From 2-02-FULL-55-14 sp964534125 (GTDB taxonomy: Bacteria; Bacteroidota; Ignavibacteria; UBA10030): a stretch of 64,000 bases of DNA. Each line of letters starts with the position of its first letter. Within the stretch, counting starts at the first letter, position 1. Position numbers and translations under genes: made by a program. A model generated the notes under the pieces. The model made no database searches. It was given only the letters and a program-made list of their open reading frames with translations, and was not told where the DNA came from. The stretch is from assembly GCA_964534125.1 (NCBI GenBank), contig CAZHOJ010000001.1, positions 186,001 to 250,000 on the forward strand. The letters run 5' to 3'. Shown here in pieces: positions 1 to 8,468 of this stretch.

Positions 1-6
1 ACGAGG

Positions 7-387
7 CTACTTGCCGGTCAGGGCCTGATATGCTGCGGCATCCAGGAGGGCTCCGATCTCATTCGGGTCCGAGACCTTGATGCGGACCATCCAGCCGTCG
101 GCATACGGCGACTTGTTGACGAGCTCGGGTGTCTCACTCAGGGCAGTATTGACCTCCACGACCTCGCCCGAGATCGGCGCATACAGATCAGAGACGGCCT
201 TGACCGCCTCGATCGTACCGAATGCGGCGTCCTTGGCGAGCGAAGAGCCGACCGATGGGAGTTCCACGAACACCACATCACCCAGCTCTCCCTGAGCGAA
301 ATCAGTGATGCCGATAGTGCCTGTCTCCCCGTCGATGCGTACCCACTCGTGTTCCTTCGTGTATTTCAGGTCTGATGGGAATTCCAT
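7..387 (-). CDS. gcvH: Glycine cleavage system H protein
   Basis: 126 aa, the usual length for GcvH. It is the lipoyl carrier that shuttles the aminomethyl group between the P, T and L proteins of glycine cleavage in the cytoplasm. The lipoyl-lysine motif EAVKAVSD is visible with K63 as the modified residue, and the N-terminal KEHEWVR signature is present. The gene lies 7 bp downstream of accC on the same strand and is probably the end of the efp-accB-accC-gcvH series. Its lipoate would be supplied by the lipA/lipB genes found further along the window. Identification is secure from sequence motifs. Confidence 0.97.
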   Translation of the reverse strand: MEFPSDLKYTKEHEWVRIDGETGTIGITDFAQGELGDVVFVELPSVGSSLAKDAAFGTIEAVKAVSDLYAPISGEVVEVNTALSETPELVNKSPYADGWMVRIKVSDPNEIGALLDAAAYQALTGK

Positions 388-394
388 GATGGTC

Positions 395-1735
395 CTAGTC
401 CTTGAAATTGAACGTCTCGATGAACTTCGTATCGAAATTACCGCTCTGGAACTGTTCGTTGGCCATGAGCTTCATGTGGAACGGTATCGTGGTCCGGGGC
501 CCCTCGATGACGAACTCTTCCAACGCTCCCCTCATCTTGTTGATCGCCTCCCTCCGGGTGGCGCTCTTGACGATGATCTTCGCGATCAGTGAATCATAGT
601 AGGGCGGGATCTCGTAGCCGTCGTAGGCGTGGGAGTCGACCCGGACGCCGAAACCGCTGGGAGCATGGAACGTGTGGATCTTCCCCGGCGACGGCCGAAA
701 ATCGTGCATCGGGTCCTCGGCGTTGATACGGCATTCGATGGCGTGGAACTGCGGCTTCGGCGTGAATTTCTTCAGCCGCAGGCCGCTCAGCACCTGGATC
801 TGCTGCTTGACGAGGTCCACGTTGTAGACCTCCTCCGTCACCGTGTGCTCCACCTGGATGCGGGTGTTCATTTCCATGAAATAGAAGTTGTGGTACTTGT
901 CGACGAGGAACTCCATCGTCCCCGCCCCCTCATACTTGACACTCCGTGCACCATTGACGGCAGCATCCCCCATCGCGGCCCGCATCTCTGGGGTCAGGGC
1001 CGGAGACGGAGATTCCTCCACGAGCTTCTGGTGCCGGCGCTGGATACTGCAATCCCGCTCGCCATAGTGGACGACGGTCCCGTAGGAATCACCCATCAGC
1101 TGGATCTCGACGTGGCGGGGCTCCTCCACAAATTTCTCGATGTACACCGAGGCATCCCCGAACGCCGTTTCCGCCTCGTGGCTCGCCGTACGGAACGCCT
1201 TCTCCAGGTCCGCCGGAGTCCGGACGATGCGCATCCCGCGCCCGCCACCGCCGGCCGAGGCCTTGATAATGATGGGGTAGCCCACCTCCTCAGCGATCGT
1301 GCGCGCATCCTTCATCTCGCGTACAACCCCTTCGCTCCCCGGGATGACGGGGACTCCCGCGTTCCGCATCGTCTCCTTCGCGAACGCCTTATCCCCCATC
1401 GAAGCGATAGCGCTCGCGGACGGACCGATGAAGGTGAGACCCGATGTCGTACAGATGTCGGCGAAATTCGCGTTCTCCGCCAGGAAACCATAACCGGGAT
1501 GCACCGCATCAGCGGCAGTCACTTCTGCTGCCGCGAGGATGCGGGGAACGTTCAGGTAGCTTTCCTTCGAGGGAGGAGGACCAATGCAGACAGCTTCATC
1601 TGCGAACCGGACATGAAGGGAATCACGGTCGGCCGTGGAGTAGACCGCGACGGTCTGAATGCCGAGTTCACGGCAGGCGCGGATGACTCGGAGCGCGATC
1701 TCGCCGCGATTTGCGATGAGGATCTTCTTGAACAC
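395..1735 (-). CDS. accC: Acetyl-CoA carboxylase, biotin carboxylase subunit
   Basis: 446 aa, full length for AccC. It carboxylates biotin on BCCP using ATP and bicarbonate, the first half-reaction of malonyl-CoA synthesis. The N-terminal KKILIANRGEIA start, the ATP-grasp glycine-rich loop ASAGGGGRG at about residues 160-168 and the EMNTRIQVEH catalytic segment at 288-297 are all intact. It follows accB by 46 bp on the same strand, matching the common accBC arrangement. Function is certain within the biotin carboxylase family; pyruvate carboxylase is excluded by length. Confidence 0.97.
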   Translation of the reverse strand: MFKKILIANRGEIALRVIRACRELGIQTVAVYSTADRDSLHVRFADEAVCIGPPPSKESYLNVPRILAAAEVTAADAVHPGYGFLAENANFADICTTSGLTFIGPSASAIASMGDKAFAKETMRNAGVPVIPGSEGVVREMKDARTIAEEVGYPIIIKASAGGGGRGMRIVRTPADLEKAFRTASHEAETAFGDASVYIEKFVEEPRHVEIQLMGDSYGTVVHYGERDCSIQRRHQKLVEESPSPALTPEMRAAMGDAAVNGARSVKYEGAGTMEFLVDKYHNFYFMEMNTRIQVEHTVTEEVYNVDLVKQQIQVLSGLRLKKFTPKPQFHAIECRINAEDPMHDFRPSPGKIHTFHAPSGFGVRVDSHAYDGYEIPPYYDSLIAKIIVKSATRREAINKMRGALEEFVIEGPRTTIPFHMKLMANEQFQSGNFDTKFIETFNFKD

Positions 1736-1781
1736 TATTGCCTCTGAAGCTGATGGAGGAATGGACCGGTCACCCGGGGAC

Positions 1782-2300
1782 CTATGAGGCCGGGTCGATC
1801 AGGAACAACGGCTGGTTGTACTCGACCGGCTTGCCGTTCTCCACGAGGATCCTGACGATGGTCCCGTCAATATCCGACTCGATCTCGTTCATCAGTTTCA
1901 TTGCCTCGACGATGCAGAGCACCTGGCCTGACCGAACCTTCTGGCCCTCGGTCACATACGGATCGGCATCCGGCGATGGGGCTCTGTAGAATGTCCCCAC
2001 GATAGGCGATAAGACCTCCCGATAGGAGCTGGCTTGAGGCTCCGCCGCCCCATCTATCCTGGATGGATCCAGCTGACCGGCGGGTGAAGTCGCCTGCGGG
2101 GCTGGTGCGGCCTGCGGGAAGCCCACCGGATAGGTCATGACCTGCGGGCTGACCTTGTTCCGGGCGACGCGCAGCTTCTTGCCTTCCTCTTCGATCTCGA
2201 TCTCATCGATGCTGCTGTTCTCGAGAAGCTTGATCACCTTCTTAATGTAGGTGATCTCCATGTTGATCCCGGGCTGTTTCTGTGCTTTCTTCTCAGGCAC
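1782..2300 (-). CDS. accB: Acetyl-CoA carboxylase, biotin carboxyl carrier protein
   Basis: Up to 172 aa. The C-terminal biotinyl domain has the signature EAMKLMNE with K135 as the biotin attachment site. It is preceded by an Ala/Pro-rich linker (about residues 60-90) and an N-terminal AccB-type helix (EITYIKKVIKLLENS). The longest frame uses a GTG that overlaps the efp stop codon by one base and has AAGGGTGA just upstream, which suggests coupling. Known AccB proteins usually start near the internal Met14 (position 2261), so the start is uncertain by 13 codons. Confidence 0.95.
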   Translation of the reverse strand: MPEKKAQKQPGINMEITYIKKVIKLLENSSIDEIEIEEEGKKLRVARNKVSPQVMTYPVGFPQAAPAPQATSPAGQLDPSRIDGAAEPQASSYREVLSPIVGTFYRAPSPDADPYVTEGQKVRSGQVLCIVEAMKLMNEIESDIDGTIVRILVENGKPVEYNQPLFLIDPAS

Positions 2301-2863
2301 TAGGCATTCACCCTTTCCAGGTAATCACCGGTCCTGGTATCCACCCGGACGGTGTCACCTTCGTTGATGAAAAGCGGTACGTTGACCGTGGCCCCGGTCT
2401 CGACGGTCGCCGGTTTCAGCGCATTGCTGGCCGTATCCCCCTTGACTCCCGGCACTGTCTCCGTCACCCGCAACTCCACCTTGTACGGAAGTTCCGCTCC
2501 GATAACATTTCCCTCCGTGATCATGAGCTGGATCGTCTCTCCCTCCTTCAGGAACTTGGCTCCGCCCCCGAGGATAGCCTCATCCACGGGGATCTGCTCA
2601 TATGACTCCTTATCCATGACCTGGTAGCTCGAACCGTCATGATAAAGATACTGGAACTCCTTCGTCTCCATCCGCACTTCCTCGACCTCCTCCCCCGACC
2701 GGAACCTGTTCTCAGTCACCTTTCCGTTGCGCATATTCCGAAGCTTCGCCTGCACGAATGCCCTCAGGTTTCCGGGAGTCCGATGGATATATTCTTCGAT
2801 CTTGTGGAGCTCCCCGTTATACCTGATAATCATTCCAACTCTGAAATCACTGGTTGTTGCCAT
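2300..2863 (-). CDS. efp: Translation elongation factor P
   Basis: 187 aa, the standard EF-P length. It binds ribosomes stalled on polyproline stretches. The N-terminal KOW-like domain contains the loop RTPGNLRAF around residues 28-36, and the two OB-fold domains follow, ending in a typical TGDYLERV C-terminus. The residue at the loop tip is not the KPGKGQ form modified by lysylation, so any activating modification is of another type or absent. First gene of the minus-strand efp-accB-accC-gcvH series. The promoter should lie in the AT-rich gap up to 3123. Confidence 0.96.
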   Translation of the reverse strand: MATTSDFRVGMIIRYNGELHKIEEYIHRTPGNLRAFVQAKLRNMRNGKVTENRFRSGEEVEEVRMETKEFQYLYHDGSSYQVMDKESYEQIPVDEAILGGGAKFLKEGETIQLMITEGNVIGAELPYKVELRVTETVPGVKGDTASNALKPATVETGATVNVPLFINEGDTVRVDTRTGDYLERVNA

Positions 2864-3123
2864 ATTCGATTAGCCGAAAATTGCCAAAAAGTGATAGAAA
2901 ATTGACCAAAAGTGCCAAAAAAGGAAGCAAAAACTACCAAAATCGGAAGGTAATGTCAATAGAGAAGTTTGAGAGACTGCGGGGAGCAGAGAGATGGGAG
3001 CGGTGTGGGGGGCGGCAATGCAGATCATGTAGCCGGGTGGCAATGAGGCACAAGGGGGCCGAATCCCACAATTGGGACTTTCCTATACCAACCACTATAT
3101 TTGACCTCACTTTTGGAGGAGAA
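2864..3123. promoter_or_regulatory. Divergent intergenic region with repeated CCAAAA words
   Basis: 260 bp between the divergent genes efp (-) and the cystathionine beta-synthase gene (+). The efp-proximal part (2880-2950) is A-rich and repeats CCAAAA words four times (CCAAAAA, CCAAAAG, CCAAAAAA, CCAAAAT), an unusual bias for a GC-rich genome. A clear ribosome binding site GGAGGAGAA lies just before the ATG at 3124. Promoters for both genes are expected here, but no -10/-35 pair is convincing. Confidence 0.4.
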
Positions 3124-4509
3124 ATGACCAGGGACGTATCCCGCATACGGTATCACAATTCGATCCTGGAGACGATCGGCAACACTCCGCTCGTCCGGCT
3201 GACGAAGGTCACGAAGGGACTCAAGCCGCATGTCTTCGCGAAGGTGGAGTCGTTGAATCCTGGCGGCTCTGTGAAGGACCGGATCGGAGTCCACATCATC
3301 GAGGAGGCCGAGAGTGCCGGAAAGCTGAAGCCCGGGGGGACCATCGTTGAAGCAACATCGGGTAACACCGGCATGGGGCTGGCCCTGGCTGCCGCAGTGA
3401 AGGGCTACCGGTGCATCTTCACAATGCCCGATAAGATGAGCCAGGAGAAGATCAACATCCTCCGCGCGCTGGGAGCCGAGGTCATCGTCACCCCTACCGC
3501 CGTCCCGCATGACTCGCCGGAGAGTTATACAGAGGTCGCGAAGAAGGTCGTCCGGGAGACGCCGAACTCTATTCTCGCAAATCAATATGAGAATCCGCGA
3601 AATCCTGATGCTCACTACAGGACAACGGGACCGGAACTCTGGGAGCAGACCGGCGGTCAGATCGATTATTTTGTCTGCGGACTGGGGACGGGCGGAACGA
3701 TCACCGGAACGGGCAAGTACCTGAAGGAGAAGGACCCCAGCATCAAGGTCATAGGCGTCGACCCCAAAGGGTCTATCCTTCGGGAGTACTTCTACACGAA
3801 GAAGTACAGCCCGGTGTTCAAGACTTATAAAGTGGAGGGGATCGGACAGGATGTCGTGCCGGGCGTGCTCGATTTTTCGTACGTTGATGAGGTGGTCGAA
3901 GCGGACGACCGGGAAAGTTTTCTCATGGGAAGACGACTTGCCCGCGAGGAAGGGCTTCTCGTCGGGGGGTCTGCCGGAACTGCCGTGACGGGGGCGTTGA
4001 AGCTCGCAGAGAACCTCGGGCCGGATGACATCATTGTCGTTCTCCTCCCCGACACCGGCGAGCGGTACCTGAGCAAAATGTATAATGATGAATGGATGCG
4101 GGCAAACCGGTTCCTGGTGCCGGAACGCATCACGCTGCGGTACATTACCGAGCACAAATCCCAGCTCAAGGAGGTCGTCTCCGTCGAGCCTGGGATGAGC
4201 ATCCGCAAAGCCCTTGACGCCCTGACGGGCAACAACATATCACAGGCGCCGGTGATGGAGAACGGGACCTGTGTGGGGAGCATCGACGAGGGAGATATCA
4301 TGTCCTCGGTCGTTGCAGACCCGGCCCGGCTCGACGAACCTGTACGCACCATCATGTCGCCGCCCTTCCCCATCGTCCAGAAGGACGAGCCGATCCAGAC
4401 TGCGATCGATCACCTTTCGAAGAAACACCCCGCGGTGCTGCTGGAAGAGGACGGAAAGATCTCCGGGATCGTGACGAGGTTCGATGTGTTAGAGCATTTG
4501 GCACGGTAG
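3124..4509 (+). CDS. Cystathionine beta-synthase (PLP enzyme with CBS domains)
   Basis: 461 aa from the ATG at 3124, chosen because GGAGGAG lies immediately upstream; an open frame continues 90 codons further upstream but has no homologous look. The fold-type II PLP core is clear: NPGGSVKDR with Schiff-base K51, SGNTGMGLA phosphate loop, and GTGGTITGTG. The C-terminal roughly 120 residues carry two CBS repeats, which in this family bind adenosyl ligands. It condenses homocysteine with serine to cystathionine (or forms cysteine). The cystathionine gamma-lyase gene nearby (5082-6236) supports reverse transsulfuration. Confidence 0.92.
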   Translation: MTRDVSRIRYHNSILETIGNTPLVRLTKVTKGLKPHVFAKVESLNPGGSVKDRIGVHIIEEAESAGKLKPGGTIVEATSGNTGMGLALAAAVKGYRCIFTMPDKMSQEKINILRALGAEVIVTPTAVPHDSPESYTEVAKKVVRETPNSILANQYENPRNPDAHYRTTGPELWEQTGGQIDYFVCGLGTGGTITGTGKYLKEKDPSIKVIGVDPKGSILREYFYTKKYSPVFKTYKVEGIGQDVVPGVLDFSYVDEVVEADDRESFLMGRRLAREEGLLVGGSAGTAVTGALKLAENLGPDDIIVVLLPDTGERYLSKMYNDEWMRANRFLVPERITLRYITEHKSQLKEVVSVEPGMSIRKALDALTGNNISQAPVMENGTCVGSIDEGDIMSSVVADPARLDEPVRTIMSPPFPIVQKDEPIQTAIDHLSKKHPAVLLEEDGKISGIVTRFDVLEHLAR

Positions 4510-4553
4510 AACAGGGCGAGCGAAAGGTGCGCTCCCCGGGAAGTCAGGTGATT

Positions 4554-5028
4554 GCGAAAAGGGAAAAGTGTAGGTCACGCTCCATTACTCTGGGGTCAAA
4601 GTGGTGGAGTACATTCACCATCATAACCTGAGGGGGTTATCATGACGTACACAGAATGGCCGCATCGACGGCTGAATGTCTGGAAGAAGGCTATGCTACA
4701 AGCGCGGGAGGTTTACGAGAAGACCAGGAGCTATCCGCGCAATGAACAATACGGACTCTCCAGTCAGATGCAGAGGGCCGCAGTTTCTGTACCCTCGAAC
4801 ATCGCCGAGGGCTTGGCCAGACCGACACCAAAAGATAAAGTGCGGTTCTTGTACGGGGCCCAGGGATCTCTGAGCGAACTCGACACGCAGGTTGAGCTAT
4901 CCTGTATGGTCGGCTACATCTCAGAAGGAGAAAAAGAGGCTCTCCAAATCGGTATCCATGAAATCCAGATGCTTCTTACGGGACTTATCAGATCGATCCA
5001 GAATTGACATATTCTTTTCCCTTTTCGC
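4554..5028. mobile_element. Inverted-repeat-bounded unit carrying a four-helix-bundle gene
   Basis: A perfect 15-bp inverted repeat, GCGAAAAGGGAAAAG at 4554-4568 and its reverse complement at 5014-5028, encloses a 475-bp unit whose only gene is the four-helix-bundle ORF at 4642-5007. On the left the repeat is followed by AGTGTAGGTC, a word seen next to similar purine-rich repeats at 10215 and 40336. Downstream of the right repeat the same word style continues (CGCTTTTCACTCTTCGCTTTTCGC). The unit interrupts what would otherwise be a two-gene transsulfuration operon. Mobility is inferred, not shown. Confidence 0.55.
4642..5007 (+). CDS. Four-helix-bundle protein (23S rRNA intervening-sequence protein family)
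   Basis: 121 aa. It has the hallmarks of the S23/IVP family: an N-terminal LNVWKKAM helix, a QMQRAAVSVPSNIAEGLAR signature around residues 46-64, and three further amphipathic helices. Relatives occur within intervening sequences of 23S rRNA genes and as Avd accessory proteins of diversity-generating retroelements. Neither rRNA nor a retroelement is present here. RBS GAGGGGG lies upstream of the ATG. The gene sits alone inside a unit bounded by a 15-bp inverted repeat. Its function in this context is unknown. Confidence 0.85.
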   Translation: MTYTEWPHRRLNVWKKAMLQAREVYEKTRSYPRNEQYGLSSQMQRAAVSVPSNIAEGLARPTPKDKVRFLYGAQGSLSELDTQVELSCMVGYISEGEKEALQIGIHEIQMLLTGLIRSIQN

Positions 5029-5081
5029 TTTTCACTCTTCGCTTTTCGCTCTTTGCCCACTCTGAATAACCAGGACCTACC

Positions 5082-6236
5082 ATGACCAAGAAAGATCACG
5101 GTTTTTCCACCAAGGCCATCCACGCTGCCATCGAGCCGGACCCGACGACAGGCAGCATCATGACGCCCGTCCACCTTACCTCCACATATGCACAGGAAGC
5201 GCTGGGGGTGAACAAGGGGTATGAATATGCACGCGTGTCGAATCCCACAAGGACGGTGCTGGAGAAGAACGTCGCTGCCCTCGAAGGCGGCAAGGAAGGG
5301 CTTGCCTTCGGCTCGGGCATGGCCGCCATCACGACCCTCTTCCACCTGCTGAAGAGCGGGGACCATGTCGTACTCTCCCGAAATGTCTACGGCGGCGTCT
5401 ACCGTCTCGGCAAGCTGGTCCTCAATAATTTCGACCTCGACTTCGAGTTCATCGACACCACCGACCCGAAGAACATCCGGAAGGCGCTCCGTCAGAACAC
5501 GAAGATGATCTACGTAGAGACGCCCACCAACCCGACCATCGAGCTGACGGACCTTGGGGCAGTGGCAAAGATCGCGAAGGAACGCCGCATCCTGAGCGTT
5601 GTCGACAACACCTTTGCCACACCGTATCTCCAGAATCCGCTCCGGTACGGGATCGACGTCGTCGTCCATAGCGCGACCAAGTATCTCAACGGCCACAGCG
5701 ATATGCTCGGAGGCCTGCTCGTCCTGAACGACAAGAAGCTCGCAGAGCGGCTCCGGTTCCTCCAAAAATCCATCGGTGGGATACTCAGCCCGTTCGAATC
5801 ATGGATGTGCCTCCGCGGGATCAAGACGCTCAGCGTCCGGATGGACAGGCACTGCCGGAATGCGATGGAGGTAGCCGAGTTCCTGTCGCGACACCGCAAG
5901 GTCCGAAAGGTCAACTATCCGGGCCTTCTGTCACACCCGCAGCATGGACTTGCCACGGAACAGATGCGTGGGTTCGGGGGGATGATATCGTTCGACATGG
6001 GCACGCTCGGGAACGCGAAGAAGCTTCTCCGCAGCGTACGTCTCGCAGCACTTGCCGAGAGCCTCGGCGGCGTGGAAACGCTGATCTCCCATCCCGCAAC
6101 ACAGACGCATGCTGCGATCCCAGCAAAGGAACGGAACGAGATAGGAGTGACAGACGGCCTCGTGAGAATTTCGGTAGGGATAGAGGATGTGGAGGATATT
6201 CTTGCGGATCTGAAGCAGGCGTTGGGGAAGATATAA
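5082..6236 (+). CDS. Cystathionine gamma-lyase / gamma-synthase (Cys/Met PLP family)
   Basis: 384 aa, full length for the Cys/Met metabolism PLP family. The Schiff-base lysine is K200 in VVHSATKYLNGH. The YARVSNPTR segment binding PLP phosphate from the partner subunit and the SGMAAI loop are intact. It would cleave cystathionine to cysteine, 2-oxobutyrate and ammonia, or make cystathionine from an activated homoserine. The neighbouring cystathionine beta-synthase favours the lyase direction. The two genes are separated only by the inverted-repeat unit at 4554-5028. Confidence 0.9.
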   Translation: MTKKDHGFSTKAIHAAIEPDPTTGSIMTPVHLTSTYAQEALGVNKGYEYARVSNPTRTVLEKNVAALEGGKEGLAFGSGMAAITTLFHLLKSGDHVVLSRNVYGGVYRLGKLVLNNFDLDFEFIDTTDPKNIRKALRQNTKMIYVETPTNPTIELTDLGAVAKIAKERRILSVVDNTFATPYLQNPLRYGIDVVVHSATKYLNGHSDMLGGLLVLNDKKLAERLRFLQKSIGGILSPFESWMCLRGIKTLSVRMDRHCRNAMEVAEFLSRHRKVRKVNYPGLLSHPQHGLATEQMRGFGGMISFDMGTLGNAKKLLRSVRLAALAESLGGVETLISHPATQTHAAIPAKERNEIGVTDGLVRISVGIEDVEDILADLKQALGKI

Positions 6237-6310
6237 CGTATTCGCCACCAGACCATATCGCATGGCCGCAGGGGGCATACGCCAAAGGGATCAGTAGACG
6301 GAGAGTCAGC

Positions 6311-7165
6311 ATGGGGAGTAAAGCCAGACTGCCACTCAACACGAACGACACCGACGCAGAAGGTGCGGACATCATGGCCAGCGTCACCATGAAGGCCGAA
6401 CAGGTGCCGACACAAAACACCAACAAGGATGTGATCAAAGAATTGGCCGGTGAGGCCCTGGGGATCGAAAAGGGATTCCTCCGCACACTGATAGACCTCA
6501 GGAAGAAACCTGCAGATGTCGTCGAAAGCTACCTGCGGGGTGAACACACCTACCTGAATCCATTCAGGCTCCAGTTCAGCATCGCAGCCGTATGGGCCAT
6601 CGTGATGAATTTCATCCTCGACTGGTATACTATCGGCCAGGAATACGGCAGGGGCATCAACGGATTTGTCAACAGCATCGGGATCGGACAAGAAAAGAGC
6701 GCGGAACGGCTCGCTGAGCTTGAGGCCTCGACAGGATTCATGTTCGATGCATTATTTGCCAAGTACTTCGTCGTTCTTGTGATCGTCCTGATCCCGCTCC
6801 AAGCGCTCCTCTGCACGAGATACACACGACATCTGAGGATCCCCCTGAAATACCACCTATCGGTTCTTGCCTATCAAGGAAGCCTGAAAATGATGGTGGG
6901 ATTCTTCCTTGCTCTTGGATTTGGCGTCCACGTGCTCGCGACATTGGCCGTCATGTTCAGCCTCCTTGCTGCAAGCATGCTGGGTGTACGTTTAGCAACG
7001 AACCTCATCTCAGGAATTCCTGTGGAACGATTCTTTCGCGAACATACGGAAGAGATCGACAAAGCCTATAAGAAGTCTGGCATCGTACTTATCCTCGGCT
7101 CTGTCGTGTTCGGTATGATCGTGGGAGGCATGTGGGCGATTCTCGGTCATTCACCAGCGCCCTGA
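6311..7165 (+). CDS. DUF3667-like integral membrane protein
   Basis: 284 aa from the ATG at 6311, which has GGAGAG ten bases upstream; the longer open frame from 5801 overlaps the preceding gene and is rejected. The motif KGFLRTLIDLRKKP followed by YLRGEHTYLNPF is typical of DUF3667 proteins. It is followed by about four to five hydrophobic segments (around 85-105, 155-175, 195-235, 255-280). It has no catalytic motif I can recognise. It is followed by a strong hairpin at 7173-7195 and faces the convergent NamZ-like gene. Function unknown. Confidence 0.75.
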   Translation: MGSKARLPLNTNDTDAEGADIMASVTMKAEQVPTQNTNKDVIKELAGEALGIEKGFLRTLIDLRKKPADVVESYLRGEHTYLNPFRLQFSIAAVWAIVMNFILDWYTIGQEYGRGINGFVNSIGIGQEKSAERLAELEASTGFMFDALFAKYFVVLVIVLIPLQALLCTRYTRHLRIPLKYHLSVLAYQGSLKMMVGFFLALGFGVHVLATLAVMFSLLAASMLGVRLATNLISGIPVERFFREHTEEIDKAYKKSGIVLILGSVVFGMIVGGMWAILGHSPAP

Positions 7166-7172
7166 TACACAC

Positions 7173-7195
7173 AAGGCCGGGACACCCCCGGCCTT
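7173..7195. terminator. Hairpin between convergent genes
   Basis: Perfect 9-bp stem AAGGCCGGG / CCCGGCCTT with a 5-nt loop, just 8 bp after the DUF3667 stop and before the end of the convergent namZ-like gene. It has no long U-tract on either side. Position between convergent genes supports a bidirectional transcription end. Confidence 0.7.
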
Positions 7196-7223
7196 GCACA
7201 GTGTCCCCCGTCGACCTCAACGA

Positions 7224-8456
7224 TCATTTATACAGCATATATTGCCCACGGATCTTCGCAAAGTCCTCCAGATCTGATTTCCACATTCCGACGATCTCCT
7301 CGGCGCTCTTCCCCTCATCGACAGCTGTCCGGAATGCCGGGGTTCCCGAGAGCCGGTCTATCGCACTCACCCTCCATCCGAACGCTTCCCCGAACAGTTC
7401 CTTTGCGGTCACGATCATGGCCGTGGCCATCGCCACCGGCTGCAGGGCATCACGGTCCGTGACGATCACGGACACGCCGTTGCACTCCTCATCCTTGTAT
7501 TTCGGGTTCGTCGTCGTGTTCGGGATCGCGACCGGCGTGAACATGACAGGCTCGAACCTCACGCCCGGGATGCCCGCTGCGTTCAGACGTTCCGCCCACT
7601 TCCCGCCGTCAACATAGGGAGCTCCGATCGTTTCGAACGGCTTGGGCGTTCCCCTCCCCTCCGACAAGTTCGTCCCTTCGATCAGACAGGTCCCGGGATA
7701 GACCGTGGCGGTCGCCAGCGTCGGCATGTTCGGCGATGGCTTCACCCATGTGAGCCCGGTCTCGTCGTACCACTTATCCCTCTGCCAGCCGGCACATCCG
7801 ACGACGACGAGGTCTGCGGTGATGCCTCCCTCCAGCCATCCCTCCCCATTGATAAGCCGGGCCAGCTCACCGACGGTCATGCCGTAGGCGATCGGAATGG
7901 GGTGAAGGCCGACGAAGGATCGGAGCGAGTCGGTCCGAATAAAGCCCTCAACGAGCGTCCCGCGGATGGGATTCGGACGGTCGAGCACGATGAAGGGGAT
8001 ATTGTTCTCTGCGGCGGCCTCCATCGCATAAGACATCGTGCTGATGTAGGTATAGAACCGAACCCCGACATCCTGAATGTCGAACACGAGGACATCGACA
8101 TCAGCGAGCATCTCGGGGGTCGGTTTGCGAATCGCGCCGTAGAGCGACACGACGGGGATGCCGGTCGCGGGATCGTCGCTGTCGGTGATCGCATCGCCGT
8201 CCGGTGCGTCGCCCCGGATCCCATGCTCCGGACCGAACAGGACCTTGACATCGACATCGGAGCGTGCATGGAGCGCGTCGACAAGATGGGTCCCATCCGA
8301 GAGCAGTGCAGTATGATTGGTGACAATCCCGACCCGTTTTCCCTGGACCAGATCGAGGCGATCTGTGAGGAGAATGTCGGCACCAGTTTTGACAGGGGGC
8401 GTGGACGAACAAGCAGCGAACATGAACAGGGAGAAGAGGAAGAGTTGGGGTTTCAT
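7224..8456 (-). CDS. namZ: Lipoprotein of the NamZ/DUF1343 family (exo-beta-N-acetylmuramidase)
   Basis: 410 aa. An N-terminal lipoprotein signal ends at the lipobox FAAC (C16). The mature part shows the DUF1343 pattern: GIVTNHTAL, FGPEHGIRGD, VFDIQDVGVRFYTYISTM and LDRPNP. Characterised NamZ enzymes release MurNAc from the non-reducing ends of peptidoglycan fragments in the periplasm, which points to a role in cell wall recycling. Monocistronic between convergent and divergent neighbours. The enzyme assignment rests on family identity. Confidence 0.88.
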   Translation of the reverse strand: MKPQLFLFSLFMFAACSSTPPVKTGADILLTDRLDLVQGKRVGIVTNHTALLSDGTHLVDALHARSDVDVKVLFGPEHGIRGDAPDGDAITDSDDPATGIPVVSLYGAIRKPTPEMLADVDVLVFDIQDVGVRFYTYISTMSYAMEAAAENNIPFIVLDRPNPIRGTLVEGFIRTDSLRSFVGLHPIPIAYGMTVGELARLINGEGWLEGGITADLVVVGCAGWQRDKWYDETGLTWVKPSPNMPTLATATVYPGTCLIEGTNLSEGRGTPKPFETIGAPYVDGGKWAERLNAAGIPGVRFEPVMFTPVAIPNTTTNPKYKDEECNGVSVIVTDRDALQPVAMATAMIVTAKELFGEAFGWRVSAIDRLSGTPAFRTAVDEGKSAEEIVGMWKSDLEDFAKIRGQYMLYK

Positions 8457-8468
8457 TGCAATCTCCGA

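Noticed and set aside
629..1747. Long plus-strand frame opposite accC
   Set aside because: Mirror frame of a highly conserved gene with high GC third positions; composition is typical of a shadow.
2854..3123. N-terminal extension of the cystathionine beta-synthase
   Set aside because: Ninety extra codons in A-rich repeat DNA before a perfect GGAGGAG-ATG start; no conserved look.
4642..5007. Part of a diversity-generating retroelement (Avd)
   Set aside because: No reverse transcriptase, template repeat or variable target gene is nearby.
5801..6310. Long N-terminus of the DUF3667 protein
   Set aside because: Overlaps the lyase gene in another frame and is Arg/Pro-rich shadow sequence; the ATG at 6311 has a ribosome binding site.
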